DNA of 64,000 nucleotides from Acinetobacter sp. WCHAc010034 (GCF_001696615.3 NZ_CP032279.1:496001-560000); one strand, 5' to 3'; positions 28,587-37,596 are shown, counted from the stretch's first letter. Notes: generated by a model from the sequence alone, not told the origin. A program made the numbers and translations.

Positions 28587-29363
28587 TTACTTAACTGCCA
28601 TGTATTTAACACAGACTTCCTGAGCTTGTCGCCATGCCTCTTTAGCTTGATTAAGATGAGGTTGATGAGGAATATCATAACATGCATTTAACTTATCTCT
28701 TGACACTGCCTCATTAACATAGTTGTTATACCTAAGTGTTAATCCTTCTATTGTATAAGTTGCTTTACAAGCCCCCAAACCTTCATGTGTACCTTTAGCA
28801 ATATCAACATCATTTTTCATTCGCTGCTCTAAAGCAGTAGATCCACAAATAAAACATTGACCATATATATTACGTGATTCACCATTTGGACATTTTTGGG
28901 AATTTCGCTCTAACTCATCTTCAATTTCTTTCGCTTTTGCAGCATCATTTTCCGCTTCGCTAAGAATTGCTTGAGCCGCTGCCAGTGTTACTGCCTGAGC
29001 ATCAGTATTTTCTGATTCTGCATTATCGATGATTTTTTGAGAGACTACATCGAGTGAGAGGTTTTCTTTAGGATCATAATATGGATTAAAATGATACTCA
29101 GGCACAATAGTGCTATCAATGCCAGAACAAGAACCATCCCACTTTATACAAGAGGTTTCGACAAAAAAAGATTCACTAGTGATTTTTGAGACACTACATC
29201 CCTGAACATTCGGCTTTGATAATCGCTCTTTACAATAATTCGCTGCAACTTGTGGAATACTACATCCATAAGCCGCTACATAAGGTGTCGCAGATATAGC
29301 CTTAAAATAAATTTTGACATACAGTTGGTGGCTTGAATGCATCATTTGGTTTTGAATATACAA
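28587..29363 (-). CDS. Toxin-like Cys-rich protein, probably the frameshifted second half of the lipoprotein gene
   Basis: Open frame of 258 codons ending in a Cys-rich region with CPNGESRNIYGQC, an Ala/Glu-rich helix (about residues 118-150) and the tail LNACYDIPHQPHL ... CVKYMAVK. The tail resembles small C-terminal toxin modules of polymorphic toxins (an Ntox16-like pattern, from memory). Its first ~20 codons overlap the end of the lipoprotein frame. Removing one T from the TTTT near 29307-29310 would join them (...VCQNLF-KAISATPYVAAYGC...). It is therefore likely half of one ~400-residue protein, with a real frameshift or a sequence error. Confidence 0.55.
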   Translation of the reverse strand: MYIQNQMMHSSHQLYVKIYFKAISATPYVAAYGCSIPQVAANYCKERLSKPNVQGCSVSKITSESFFVETSCIKWDGSCSGIDSTIVPEYHFNPYYDPKENLSLDVVSQKIIDNAESENTDAQAVTLAAAQAILSEAENDAAKAKEIEDELERNSQKCPNGESRNIYGQCFICGSTALEQRMKNDVDIAKGTHEGLGACKATYTIEGLTLRYNNYVNEAVSRDKLNACYDIPHQPHLNQAKEAWRQAQEVCVKYMAVK

Positions 29364-29760
29364 TCTGATTATTTGCAGGATCCATCACCCAATCAACAGC
29401 GCCTAACAACTCTTCCACAGCTACTGAAAGCGCCAAACCGCCAGCGCCACGAACCAATACTTCCGTCACATCTTTCACAGCAGGAGTAATTAATACGTGG
29501 GAATCTGTTGCAATACCGCCTAATGTTTTTGATGCATTAAGTAACGATGATGCTCCGACAGGTTTTAAACCTAATGGATTCCATCCACCAAAAGAAGCAG
29601 CTGAAGCACTCATTGTGCTTGCACTTGCAGCCATTCGATAATTAACAGATGTTGGCGCTACTTGAGAACTTTGTAATGTCGTTTGAGTTGTATCATTTTG
29701 GTCTGTTTCACCACAACCAGTTAAACCTAAAAGAACTGCTGAAAATAATAATTTTTTCAT
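29302..29760 (-). CDS. Lipoprotein, N-terminal part of the toxin-like protein
   Basis: 152 codons beginning MKKLLFSAVLLGLTGCGE, a lipoprotein signal with lipobox LTGC (Cys16), so the product is membrane-anchored after export. A Ser/Ala/Thr-rich segment follows, then LALSVAVEELLGAVDWVMDP and a stop just after VCQNLF. The layout (lipobox, linker, then a Cys-rich tail in the shifted frame) suggests an exported effector. Spacer 24 of the array encodes a peptide close to ALSVAVEEL. Confidence 0.65.
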   Translation of the reverse strand: MKKLLFSAVLLGLTGCGETDQNDTTQTTLQSSQVAPTSVNYRMAASASTMSASAASFGGWNPLGLKPVGASSLLNASKTLGGIATDSHVLITPAVKDVTEVLVRGAGGLALSVAVEELLGAVDWVMDPANNQIVYSKPNDAFKPPTVCQNLF

Positions 29761-29888
29761 TTATTCCCGCCTATTTTCATATAGTTTATTTGACTTATTA
29801 TTAAAAACCTATCTAAAGGCTAAAAGTTTTAGTAATAGTAATTATTGAAGATTTGGAATGAAAGTGAGTAGCCCTCGAATGAGGGCCA

Positions 29889-29993
29889 TCAACTCACACA
29901 CTGAACGCAAACTGTAATATGCACTTTTGTTGAAATTGAGTGTGCTGTGCAGCCTGAAAACAGAATGCACAGCAATAAAGCGGCCAGCCTCAC
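29889..29993 (-). CDS. Small lipoprotein overlapping the endolysin stop (possible Rz1-like outer spanin)
   Basis: 34 codons from a GTG that overlaps the endolysin stop (GTGA). The peptide starts MRLAALLLCILFSGC, a compact lipoprotein signal with lipobox FSGC, leaving a mature part of about 20 residues. Small lipoproteins in this position are usually outer-membrane spanins. It is shorter and less proline-rich than Rz1, and no inner-membrane Rz partner is visible. Confidence 0.5.
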   Translation of the reverse strand: MRLAALLLCILFSGCTAHSISTKVHITVCVQCVS

Positions 29994-30577
29994 TTGGCTG
30001 CCCACTTCTTATAAGCATTAGCCAGCTTGATGTCATAGCTGTTTTTTGCATATCCCTTGCCGTTATAGCCCAATGCAAATGCCTTCCAGTCCTTATTTTT
30101 CAGGGCATTGATCAGACCATTCACTTTGATATAGCGGCACATTGCATCAAGCTGGGAAGCCTCATTCTGGTACATCGCATTGACAAAGGCCTGCAGCGAC
30201 TTATAGCCAAGCGATTTCCAGTGATAGCCCATCACCTGCCCAAGGCCCCAGCTTACAGACTCCAGCGCCGATTCGCGGTGATATTCAGTGGCGGCAGCCA
30301 AACGGCCATGCTGCACGGAATATAGGCCATAGCCGCCAGCAGATGTGCTGCATAGATCCGGGCATTTGGCCATCATCACATCAGCTGTTTTTGATTGGCC
30401 ATTAGCAATCAGGCGCTGGCGCATCACATGGCGCTCAAAGAGAATGACAGGCGTATCATCCGAATTAAATCCGGATCCCCGGCACTCAACCTCATGCACC
30501 GCTTTTAAAGCGGCAGCTTCTACGCCCAGCGCTTTAGCTTGAGCGCCTATTTGCGCATCAGTCAGTTTTTTACTCAT
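29990..30577 (-). CDS. Phage endolysin, N-acetylmuramidase family
   Basis: Cleaves the peptidoglycan glycan chain at lysis. 195 residues from the ATG at 30577; an ATG four codons earlier also exists. The sequence has AVHEVECRGSGF with the family's Glu, LFERHVMRQRL, SAGGYGLYSVQ and SVSWGLGQVMGYHW, then YNGKGYAKNSYD near the C-terminus. No signal peptide is seen, so it should depend on the upstream holins. It overlaps the holin-like gene by eight bases. Confidence 0.85.
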   Translation of the reverse strand: MSKKLTDAQIGAQAKALGVEAAALKAVHEVECRGSGFNSDDTPVILFERHVMRQRLIANGQSKTADVMMAKCPDLCSTSAGGYGLYSVQHGRLAAATEYHRESALESVSWGLGQVMGYHWKSLGYKSLQAFVNAMYQNEASQLDAMCRYIKVNGLINALKNKDWKAFALGYNGKGYAKNSYDIKLANAYKKWAAK

Positions 30578-30821
30578 CTCTATCCCCATGCAGCTCAGGC
30601 TGCTTTTTTAAACGCGCCAAGACTATTGAAACGCCAACAAACATGCCGATCCATTCAGCGATGTTTTCAGGAATCTTGTTTTTAAGTTCCTGCGGAATCA
30701 TATTCCATACATTCAAGAATTGCTCTGAGAATAAAATCAGGGCATAAAAAAAGGCGCTTGCTGCGCCGACTTGAACTGATTTGAGCTTGTAGCCCTGTTT
30801 CCAGTTATCGATTAGTTTCAT
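30570..30821 (-). CDS. Small phage membrane protein (second holin-like)
   Basis: 83 residues from the ATG at 30821. MKLIDNWKQGYKLKSVQVG is followed by a membrane segment (ASAFFYALILFSEQFL) and a second one near IGMFVGVSIVLARL. The end overlaps the endolysin start. Size, topology and place in the lysis cassette suggest a holin or antiholin. Confidence 0.7.
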   Translation of the reverse strand: MKLIDNWKQGYKLKSVQVGAASAFFYALILFSEQFLNVWNMIPQELKNKIPENIAEWIGMFVGVSIVLARLKKQPELHGDRDE

Positions 30822-31098
30822 TTTCAATCCTGTCAATTTTCTTGCTTACGAAATGCGTGCCTTTGTAGCCAACCACGGAAGCGAAGCCGACCGAAATAAT
30901 CTCCGGAAAGCCCATCCACGCTGTCAGCGACCAAAAGCCTACTGCGAAAAATCCGCACATAAATGCTTCCAGCCAGTCAGCCTGGCCGCGCTTCTTTGCT
31001 GTGCGAAAAAGAGCCATTAAAAAAGCCATCACAAATGATGCAATGGCTATATAAAATGGACTGATTGTTTCAGCGACTTGTTTCGGTAAGTCGTCCAT
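30805..31098 (-). CDS. Phage holin (lambda-type three-TM topology)
   Basis: 97 residues with three hydrophobic segments (about 14-32, 45-62, 66-82) and a charged C-terminus. It opens the lysis cassette holin - holin-like - endolysin - small lipoprotein and overlaps the next gene by 17 bases. A terminator separates it from the tail genes upstream. Confidence 0.75.
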   Translation of the reverse strand: MDDLPKQVAETISPFYIAIASFVMAFLMALFRTAKKRGQADWLEAFMCGFFAVGFWSLTAWMGFPEIISVGFASVVGYKGTHFVSKKIDRIENETNR

Positions 31099-31123
31099 AT
31101 TTTCCCCTTAATTTTCTGGCAAT

Positions 31124-31143
31124 AAAAAAGCGCCCGAAGGCGC
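31124..31143 (-). terminator. Terminator between tail and lysis genes
   Basis: Minus-strand stem GCGCC-TTCG-GGCGC followed by TTTTTTATTGCC. Confidence 0.8.
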
Positions 31144-32027
31144 TATGCTATTTCAAGAATCAACAGCGATCTGGCGACGGCTGCTCCTTGGCTATTACGT
31201 AAAGGCTCTTGGCTTATGTCGGCCGCATGACTCCCATCCAGCAGCGATGCGCTTTGCATATAATAGAAATACAGGCCGTCATCAGGTGAAGTGCTGTAAT
31301 AGCTTTCAGCCATACCGGCAAAACCATTCAGCTGTCTAAGATTACTCAGCGAGATATCAATATCAAATGCGCTTCCGCCAAAACCGTTTGCAATAATTAT
31401 CTTAAGCAGGCCATTTGACGCTTTTTGTTTTGTAATATTTGCAGACAGAAGCGATAAGTTTTCATGGATTGCAATAATATCGCCCGCAACTATATTTAAT
31501 ACGCCTTGGCAGGCAGCGGCTGCTGAGTGTTCAAAAGACACCGATGATTCTCCGCTATATAATTTTGACAGCAAATAACACTTAATCACGGAATCCGAAG
31601 CTGCCAAACCTCCAGCATTGAAAACTTTCAGCGCATCCCAGCCTGCCGGAACCATAAACTCTCTATCGCTTCTGCATGTGATTGCAGCAATAAGCCTGTC
31701 GCCATTTTTGACTGAAGCAGGCAAATTAAAAGTCAGCAGCTGTGAAATATTTGTATTCGGCGCTGATACTGACGCTTTGAATGCCACATCTGAAGTTCTC
31801 ACGATAATTTCACTGCTGATTTTTTCAATGCTGTTTTTAACTGCGCCGAATCTCACATAGTAGTATTTATCTGGAGCAGCTGTTAAATCAGTATATGCAA
31901 GAGAAGTGATCCCTGCAGCGGCCGCCGCCGGCATCGCCTCAGTATTTATCGGTGTTTCAGAGCGGTAGTAGTTCACGCTGTCAAAATCACCGTCTATTTT
32001 AAACGCATAATTTATTTTTTTACTCAT
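31143..32027 (-). CDS. Phage tail-tip-associated protein, unknown function
   Basis: 294-residue protein with a fibronectin-like N-terminal segment (YYRSETPINTEAM ... YYYVRFGA) and a beta-rich body. It overlaps the tail-tip gene by four bases (ATGA) and ends at the late terminator. By position it is probably a tail fibre or receptor-binding accessory. I do not recognise a family. Confidence 0.6.
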   Translation of the reverse strand: MSKKINYAFKIDGDFDSVNYYRSETPINTEAMPAAAAAGITSLAYTDLTAAPDKYYYVRFGAVKNSIEKISSEIIVRTSDVAFKASVSAPNTNISQLLTFNLPASVKNGDRLIAAITCRSDREFMVPAGWDALKVFNAGGLAASDSVIKCYLLSKLYSGESSVSFEHSAAAACQGVLNIVAGDIIAIHENLSLLSANITKQKASNGLLKIIIANGFGGSAFDIDISLSNLRQLNGFAGMAESYYSTSPDDGLYFYYMQSASLLDGSHAADISQEPLRNSQGAAVARSLLILEIA

Positions 32028-35000
32028 AAATCACTCAAAGTGTAAGTAATGTCATACGGAGCAGATATTAAAACCGGCAGTTCAGCAGAAACCATTTCAT
32101 CACTCATCAGCATGAGCCCGGCTTCGCCGGGCCTGGCCTCAATAACAGCTTCCACCCTGTAGTAATATACTGTTCCGCGTACTGCTGATGAGTCTGTATA
32201 GGCCATGCCTGCCACCCCCTGTGCAAGTTCCAGATATGCAGCATCGCTGCCGTCAAATGGATATGTGCTGCGGTAAATATTGAAATAGTCAATTGAAGAT
32301 GTATATTCATCAGCTTTCCAGCTTAATGAAATTTCCTGATTTACCGCGAATGCCGATAAATCATATGGACTGCTGATTCGCTCTTCAGTCATCCTGTGCA
32401 AAAAATCATGCTCAAAAATCTGCATGCTCCTATAGCCGTCACGCACCGCTTCAATGATCAGCTTATACTGCTGCCCATTCAGCTGGTCAGCATTGATATT
32501 GATCAGTGTTCCCGGGAAGCTGCTGATTTCAATAACCGGAAGCGTCCCATTCAGCAGTTTAATGTTGAAAACCGTTCCAGGCTCTAAAGAAACAGAATCA
32601 TCAAACCAGCTCAAAATATCTCCGCCAGTTTGCTGCATGCGGTTTCTGGCAGCCCAAGCCAGCTGCACATCACCGATCACGCGGTCTGGGAAATATTCAT
32701 TATTCAGCTTTATATTTGCCGGAGGGTACGGCCGTATCGCGCGGCCGGTGATCTGGACTTTCTGCCCTGGCGTTTCAAGACTCAAAACGCCGCTTGGCGT
32801 TGTCGTCAGCGCCTTGACATCAATAACCTCACTGACTGCGTATTCAGCCGGATCGACCGCAACAAAGTCATCAGCAAAATAAAGCACTGCGCCAGATATG
32901 TGGCTTTGCGGCACCGTATCCAGCGCGCCGCGCTTCACTGTTAATATCTTTGTGGCAGCGTCAAATGACTGATAGACCATGACTTCATGATTGACTGTAA
33001 TCTGGCTTCCTGCTCTTACTGAGCCGATATTGCCGGTATTTTTTACAGCAAATGAACTGCTCATCCGGCTGATATTCTGATCAAGAACAGCTGTTTCACA
33101 ATACTGAATAACGCCTGACTTCTCATACTCACCGCCAGCGCTTGTATACATTAGCGCATTCAATGAGTTATTCTGCGGACGCTGAGCAATGACCGCGGCA
33201 TAACCGGCATCCGGACTGTATGCCAGCGCATCATCAACGGCTTTTTGACCATTCAGCTGCACCGCTTCAAAATACGAAAGCTCGAATGCTTTAAACAGCG
33301 CCGGCTGCGGCGGAAGCGGGGCAGTATCAATCGGTGCATCAATTACAACACTTGAAGAGAGATTTCTTGAATACGGCACGGCTTCAATGAAATCGATTGT
33401 CACGGCATTATTGGAGCCGCTGCCGAGCCTTATGCTCATGATGCGAACCGGCAGATCAGCTATATTTTTCTGAGGCCAGGTAATCTTCACAATGTCATAT
33501 CGGTTCCATTTCCGCGCTTCATAAAATCCGGTTGTGAATGTTCCGCTCCAGGCCGGCGTTGACAGCTGCTTCAGCTTCCACTGCGCAACCACCGCGGCGT
33601 TGCGCTGGTTCATGAAGTATGGAAATTTAACCTCTTCGGCATTCACTCGGCCCTGCAGGTTTTTAATCGCCGCATTCTCGGAAATTGAAAATGATGAATC
33701 TTTAATCGCTTCACGGTTGTAATAGCTGACATTCAGCTGATTGACCGCTTCATCCGCATTCTGCACTTCCAGCTGCAGGCTTTTGATTCTGCTTTGCGGC
33801 AGAGCGTGAATTTCATCTTCAGCAAACCAGTCATCGCGGAATAAAACCACTTCATACAGCCCAGTCTGGCGATTGATGCGCACTCCTGCTTCAATATGCG
33901 CGCAGAGCTCATTGATTGCATCCATGCATGATTTTTCAGCAATTGCCCACGAAATTCCAAGACCTTCATCATAGATACGGTCTGCTGCTTTCATAAAATT
34001 AACATCATTCACATCTGATTCAGACTTATTCATTGCTGTGTCATCCGTGAGGATTTCGCGGATTTTATGAATCGGATTCAGGTCTGATGATTCCGGCCCG
34101 CACAGCAGCCCAGATGTAAATGGTATGTTTTCAGATTCATAATACAAGTCTGACTTGTCATCACTCGTTTCGTATTCGCCGGCATATGAAATATTAAATC
34201 TGACTTTATTCTCGGATTTTACGCCAGCCATTACCGTGAAATAGTAGTCAGCTATAATATTCCAGTACCCATTGCTGTTATCATCCTTAATAATATTTGT
34301 TCCAGACAAAACAACCCTGCCGCTAACTATACATTCTGGCATCCCTGCTGCTGAATTTAACTGCAATCTAACTTTATATGATTCATCTTTTGATGATGCT
34401 TGCTCAAACCTTGACTCAAATGACAAAGCCCCTCTCATGTCTGTCCCATCCCATCTAAAATTTGTGGATGGTCCGGAAATCAAATACAGCGGTGAGTTAT
34501 GGCCTATTTCACTCATATAAAGACTAGATGAATATAGTGATCCATCAATATGCAAACATGCATTCAAACCGCCATCTAGGGTTTCCGACTTTTCATCATA
34601 CCACTGCGGCCGCCCATCATTGCGCACATGAATACGCTTAGGCCAAAGCAGCATTTCTTTCATGTAGCCAGAGTTTCCGAGATAAAAAGCGCTGTTGCTG
34701 TACGGCATCAATGCGCCAATAACACCGCCGGTCCACCCGCCGCCATTAAATCCGCCGGTCCCGGTAAAGGCCAGATATGACTGATATGGATATGCTGAAG
34801 CCGGCAGATCTTGAGACTCCATATAGTCTTTATAAAATGGCAAAACCTCCTGATCGCCGGTGCCGTACTGCACATGCACAATCCCGGCAACACCGCCCTC
34901 ATTTTCACCGTAAAGGCTCGGAGAATTAATAGCAGCTGTATCCAGTGCATTGCCATTCTCATCAACAAACGGGGACAGCCAGCCGCGCTTGTCAAAGTTG

Positions 35001-35083
35001 ATTCCGAGCATCTTTTCAATCGGGTTTCCGATAAACAGCAGGAAGTTTGAGAAATACCGGTAACCTGTAACCTGACTAGCCAT
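32024..35083 (-). CDS. Phage tail tip/host-specificity protein
   Basis: 1019-residue protein at the end of the tail module. The N-terminal part has FSNFLLFIGNPIEKMLGINF; the middle has NQLNVSYYNREA and RNAAVVAQWKLKQLS, typical of gpJ-like phage-tail proteins; fibronectin-III-like repeats (SLSWKADEYTSSIDYFNIYR) lie near the C-terminus. It should form the baseplate hub and receptor-contact structure. Spacer 56 of the array encodes a near-copy of the AVVAQWKL block. Confidence 0.8.
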   Translation of the reverse strand: MASQVTGYRYFSNFLLFIGNPIEKMLGINFDKRGWLSPFVDENGNALDTAAINSPSLYGENEGGVAGIVHVQYGTGDQEVLPFYKDYMESQDLPASAYPYQSYLAFTGTGGFNGGGWTGGVIGALMPYSNSAFYLGNSGYMKEMLLWPKRIHVRNDGRPQWYDEKSETLDGGLNACLHIDGSLYSSSLYMSEIGHNSPLYLISGPSTNFRWDGTDMRGALSFESRFEQASSKDESYKVRLQLNSAAGMPECIVSGRVVLSGTNIIKDDNSNGYWNIIADYYFTVMAGVKSENKVRFNISYAGEYETSDDKSDLYYESENIPFTSGLLCGPESSDLNPIHKIREILTDDTAMNKSESDVNDVNFMKAADRIYDEGLGISWAIAEKSCMDAINELCAHIEAGVRINRQTGLYEVVLFRDDWFAEDEIHALPQSRIKSLQLEVQNADEAVNQLNVSYYNREAIKDSSFSISENAAIKNLQGRVNAEEVKFPYFMNQRNAAVVAQWKLKQLSTPAWSGTFTTGFYEARKWNRYDIVKITWPQKNIADLPVRIMSIRLGSGSNNAVTIDFIEAVPYSRNLSSSVVIDAPIDTAPLPPQPALFKAFELSYFEAVQLNGQKAVDDALAYSPDAGYAAVIAQRPQNNSLNALMYTSAGGEYEKSGVIQYCETAVLDQNISRMSSSFAVKNTGNIGSVRAGSQITVNHEVMVYQSFDAATKILTVKRGALDTVPQSHISGAVLYFADDFVAVDPAEYAVSEVIDVKALTTTPSGVLSLETPGQKVQITGRAIRPYPPANIKLNNEYFPDRVIGDVQLAWAARNRMQQTGGDILSWFDDSVSLEPGTVFNIKLLNGTLPVIEISSFPGTLININADQLNGQQYKLIIEAVRDGYRSMQIFEHDFLHRMTEERISSPYDLSAFAVNQEISLSWKADEYTSSIDYFNIYRSTYPFDGSDAAYLELAQGVAGMAYTDSSAVRGTVYYYRVEAVIEARPGEAGLMLMSDEMVSAELPVLISAPYDITYTLSDL

Positions 35084-35258
35084 TTTTCACCGCCTTAACG
35101 ACTTGCTGCGCCATCGCATCATCTGCTTTTTCAACTGTTTCCAGCTCTATGCCGTTCTTAAGAAAGTCCTGCCAATCCCAGCCTTGGGATAAAAAAAATG
35201 CCCGAGATCCCCGGGCGCACATCTTCGCCTTACGCAAATCAGACATATAGATTTTCAT
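35076..35258 (-). CDS. Small tail-module protein, unknown function
   Basis: 60 residues starting MKIYMSDLRKAKMCARGSR. The start overlaps the preceding gene as ATGA and the stop overlaps the tail-tip gene by eight bases. In the related tail-gene order an NlpC/P60 peptidase often sits here, but this protein is too small for that fold. Confidence 0.7.
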   Translation of the reverse strand: MKIYMSDLRKAKMCARGSRAFFLSQGWDWQDFLKNGIELETVEKADDAMAQQVVKAVKNG

Positions 35259-35506
35259 TTTTTGCCGCTCTTGCTCTTAATTGGAGTCGTGTTCTGCCCC
35301 CACATATGGGTAATGTTTCCATACATATGCGGGCTGCCGGCAATATCGCTGAACGATGCGCCTTCGTCCGCAATTGTGCCGTCCAGCTGGTTTGCGGTTT
35401 GCCCATTTTTTTTCTGCATCTTACGCATCTGCATGTATGAATAAACTGCGGTCGCAACCGTCAGCGCGAGCATTGTCCAGATCAGCCATGCTGGAATAGC
35501 AATCAT
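35255..35506 (-). CDS. Small membrane protein of the tail module
   Basis: 83 residues with one N-terminal membrane segment (AWLIWTMLALTVATAVYSYM), a basic stretch, then SFSDIAGSPHMYGNITHMWG. It is overlapped on both sides by tail genes, so it is a real late gene. Function unknown. Confidence 0.7.
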   Translation of the reverse strand: MIAIPAWLIWTMLALTVATAVYSYMQMRKMQKKNGQTANQLDGTIADEGASFSDIAGSPHMYGNITHMWGQNTTPIKSKSGKK

Positions 35507-35514
35507 GTTTTCAC

Positions 35515-36366
35515 CTACTTAATTAATTGTGTGTAAATCGGATTTTGGTTAGGAATGTACAGATGCCCGCCAAATCGCGCCGCATTATTCAGTTTGCCAT
35601 TGCAGGTTTTATGCGACTGGTCACAACCCGGCGCAGCGAGCGCCACATCGCCAACTTTTAGGCCGGCATGCCGGCGGTAGAGCGACATGCTGTTCTGCGC
35701 GCTTGATGCAATCAGCGTATTGACGCCATCCTTGAGCATTAAGCCGAGGTTTAGCCAGCCATCCGGATATGCCTTAACCTCCATGATTGGATCGCCGTCA
35801 ACCATGACCGGCTTGCCTTCTTCATCCAGCTTCTGTGTCGGCATAACGGCAAATGAGATATTCAGCCCATCAATTGCCGTCACTTTGACCTCAAAAGCCC
35901 ACTCATCAAACTTCAGCCCGCACCAGCGGTCATAGATTGCATTCGGGCAGGAGGATTGAAATTTGCGCGTCAGGATATTGCGGTTTAAATATGATTCGCC
36001 GGTTTCACAGACAAGCGTCATTGTGTCCGCATCTTCATCAAATTTCGGCTGCGTCACCCGGCCTTTGTGCAGCACCAGCGTTTCGCCCTGGTACAGTTCA
36101 AGAATCGTGACGGTCACGCCGCCATAGAAGATCTTGCCGGCAAATACCGCCGCCAGATCTTCGCCTTGCGCATTCAGCAAATGCATCTGCGGAAAGGTGA
36201 CTTCCGTATCGCACTTGTCGATGCTTTCATCTTCAATGGCTGTGCGCTGCAGCCCGCGCACCGGCAGGTATTCTATGCCGGCGTGTGTCACCGCTTTGCG
36301 CTGGTCTGTGAAGTTCCAGGCGCGCGCGCCATGCTTCAGCTGATAAAGCTCCGCCTTATTCCTCAT
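35515..36366 (-). CDS. Phage BR0599/DUF2163-family tail protein
   Basis: 283-residue protein with the DUF2163-like N-terminus (LYQLKHGARAWNFTDQRK). The C-terminal block of the BR0599 family is CDQSHKTCNGKLNNAARFGG followed by PNQNP. Its place after tape measure and before tail tip fits a baseplate hub component. The start overlaps the upstream stop as ATGA. Confidence 0.82.
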   Translation of the reverse strand: MRNKAELYQLKHGARAWNFTDQRKAVTHAGIEYLPVRGLQRTAIEDESIDKCDTEVTFPQMHLLNAQGEDLAAVFAGKIFYGGVTVTILELYQGETLVLHKGRVTQPKFDEDADTMTLVCETGESYLNRNILTRKFQSSCPNAIYDRWCGLKFDEWAFEVKVTAIDGLNISFAVMPTQKLDEEGKPVMVDGDPIMEVKAYPDGWLNLGLMLKDGVNTLIASSAQNSMSLYRRHAGLKVGDVALAAPGCDQSHKTCNGKLNNAARFGGHLYIPNQNPIYTQLIK

Positions 36367-37574
36367 GATGAAAGCTCCACGATGGGCACAGTCACTTGTG
36401 TAATCTGTGCACCTAAAAATTGAAATTCGATTTGATCTGCATCAAAACGATATAAGCCCAAGTAGCAAATGGTTTGGATGTCGTTACGGTGTGCATTGAT
36501 TGCCGGTGACACCGTTAAAGAACCACCCGTTTTGGCCGTAATCTCATGCGCGGTCCACATTCCATTTTTACGCTTTACTGCAATATGCTTGCGATCAGCC
36601 TCAAGCAAATACCTGGTGTTTGTGCTGAGTGAAGTCGTAATATTGCCAGTGTTTAAAATATTGAGATGCTTCTCATACAAAGGCATCCAAAAGGCTTGAT
36701 AACGCCCCATGCGTCGAAATAAAAATCGGCGGTATTCGCTATATAGATCCCAACCCTTCAACACAGACTTAAACGGTTTTAGGTAGCGTGGTTTCTTCCA
36801 GTGCGTGAATTGTTGAAACCCACCCACATCGGCATCCACAATGTTTTGGTGTTGCATCAGCGTCATTTCTAAAGCGCTGCCATCCAAAAGCAATGGTTTG
36901 AAATAGATATCCTCGCCCTGGTACTGCGCAGGGATATCACCGCTATGCTCAGGTGAATCTTCGGCCAGTACGCGAAAAACCACGGATGAATTTAACCAAA
37001 ACCCGCCAGTGCTGATTGATGCATCACCATCGATGATGCAGATCCGCAGCGGCATGATTGAAGCATTTGATACAGTCACATTCTGGGCTAATCGAAACCC
37101 ATCCTGATATTCAGTTTCTAAAGCTTGAACAATCTCATCCGTTTCAGGATCTCGAATTTCTTCCTGAGTAATGATGTATCGACCCACTGCTGTAATCTCA
37201 ACAACCTGAAAACCTGCTGCTGATTCAATTAAAGCAAAGCCGACTCTAAGGTCGGCTATATTGGCTGCTGTAGACAGTGGGATGTAATCACTATCATCAA
37301 GATCTGGAATCAATTGTCTGAACTGGGGCAATGGAATCCCCCATAGATTACGCAAGTTGGCATACAGCATATGGAACATGTCGCCCAGGGCTTTCTGCAT
37401 GTTCACGTAATTGAAGCTCAGGATCTGCCGCGGCGCATCGCGCAGGGTATAGCGGTCTTCACTGCCGCCATAGGCTTCATGCACTTCGGTTTTAAATTCA
37501 AGCCGTTCGGTTGAATCCAGCAGAGGGCAATTTGCCAATACATGCACATCACCGTATTTAGTTTGTATTTTCAT
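36363..37574 (-). CDS. Phage distal tail-like protein
   Basis: 403-residue protein directly after the tape-measure region. It has RQILSFNYVNMQKALGDM near residue 50 and the repeated phrase YLGLYRFDADQIEFQFL near the end. By position it corresponds to the distal tail/DUF2460-like proteins that cap the tube, but the sequence match is only suggestive. Confidence 0.6.
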   Translation of the reverse strand: MKIQTKYGDVHVLANCPLLDSTERLEFKTEVHEAYGGSEDRYTLRDAPRQILSFNYVNMQKALGDMFHMLYANLRNLWGIPLPQFRQLIPDLDDSDYIPLSTAANIADLRVGFALIESAAGFQVVEITAVGRYIITQEEIRDPETDEIVQALETEYQDGFRLAQNVTVSNASIMPLRICIIDGDASISTGGFWLNSSVVFRVLAEDSPEHSGDIPAQYQGEDIYFKPLLLDGSALEMTLMQHQNIVDADVGGFQQFTHWKKPRYLKPFKSVLKGWDLYSEYRRFLFRRMGRYQAFWMPLYEKHLNILNTGNITTSLSTNTRYLLEADRKHIAVKRKNGMWTAHEITAKTGGSLTVSPAINAHRNDIQTICYLGLYRFDADQIEFQFLGAQITQVTVPIVELSS

Positions 37575-37596
37575 TTTGTCCTCGAATTGCGGGCAT

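Noticed and set aside
29842..30078. 78-codon frame overlapping the endolysin end
   Set aside because: It overlaps the endolysin out of frame and lacks a ribosome-binding site; the GTG lipoprotein frame in the same place is better supported.
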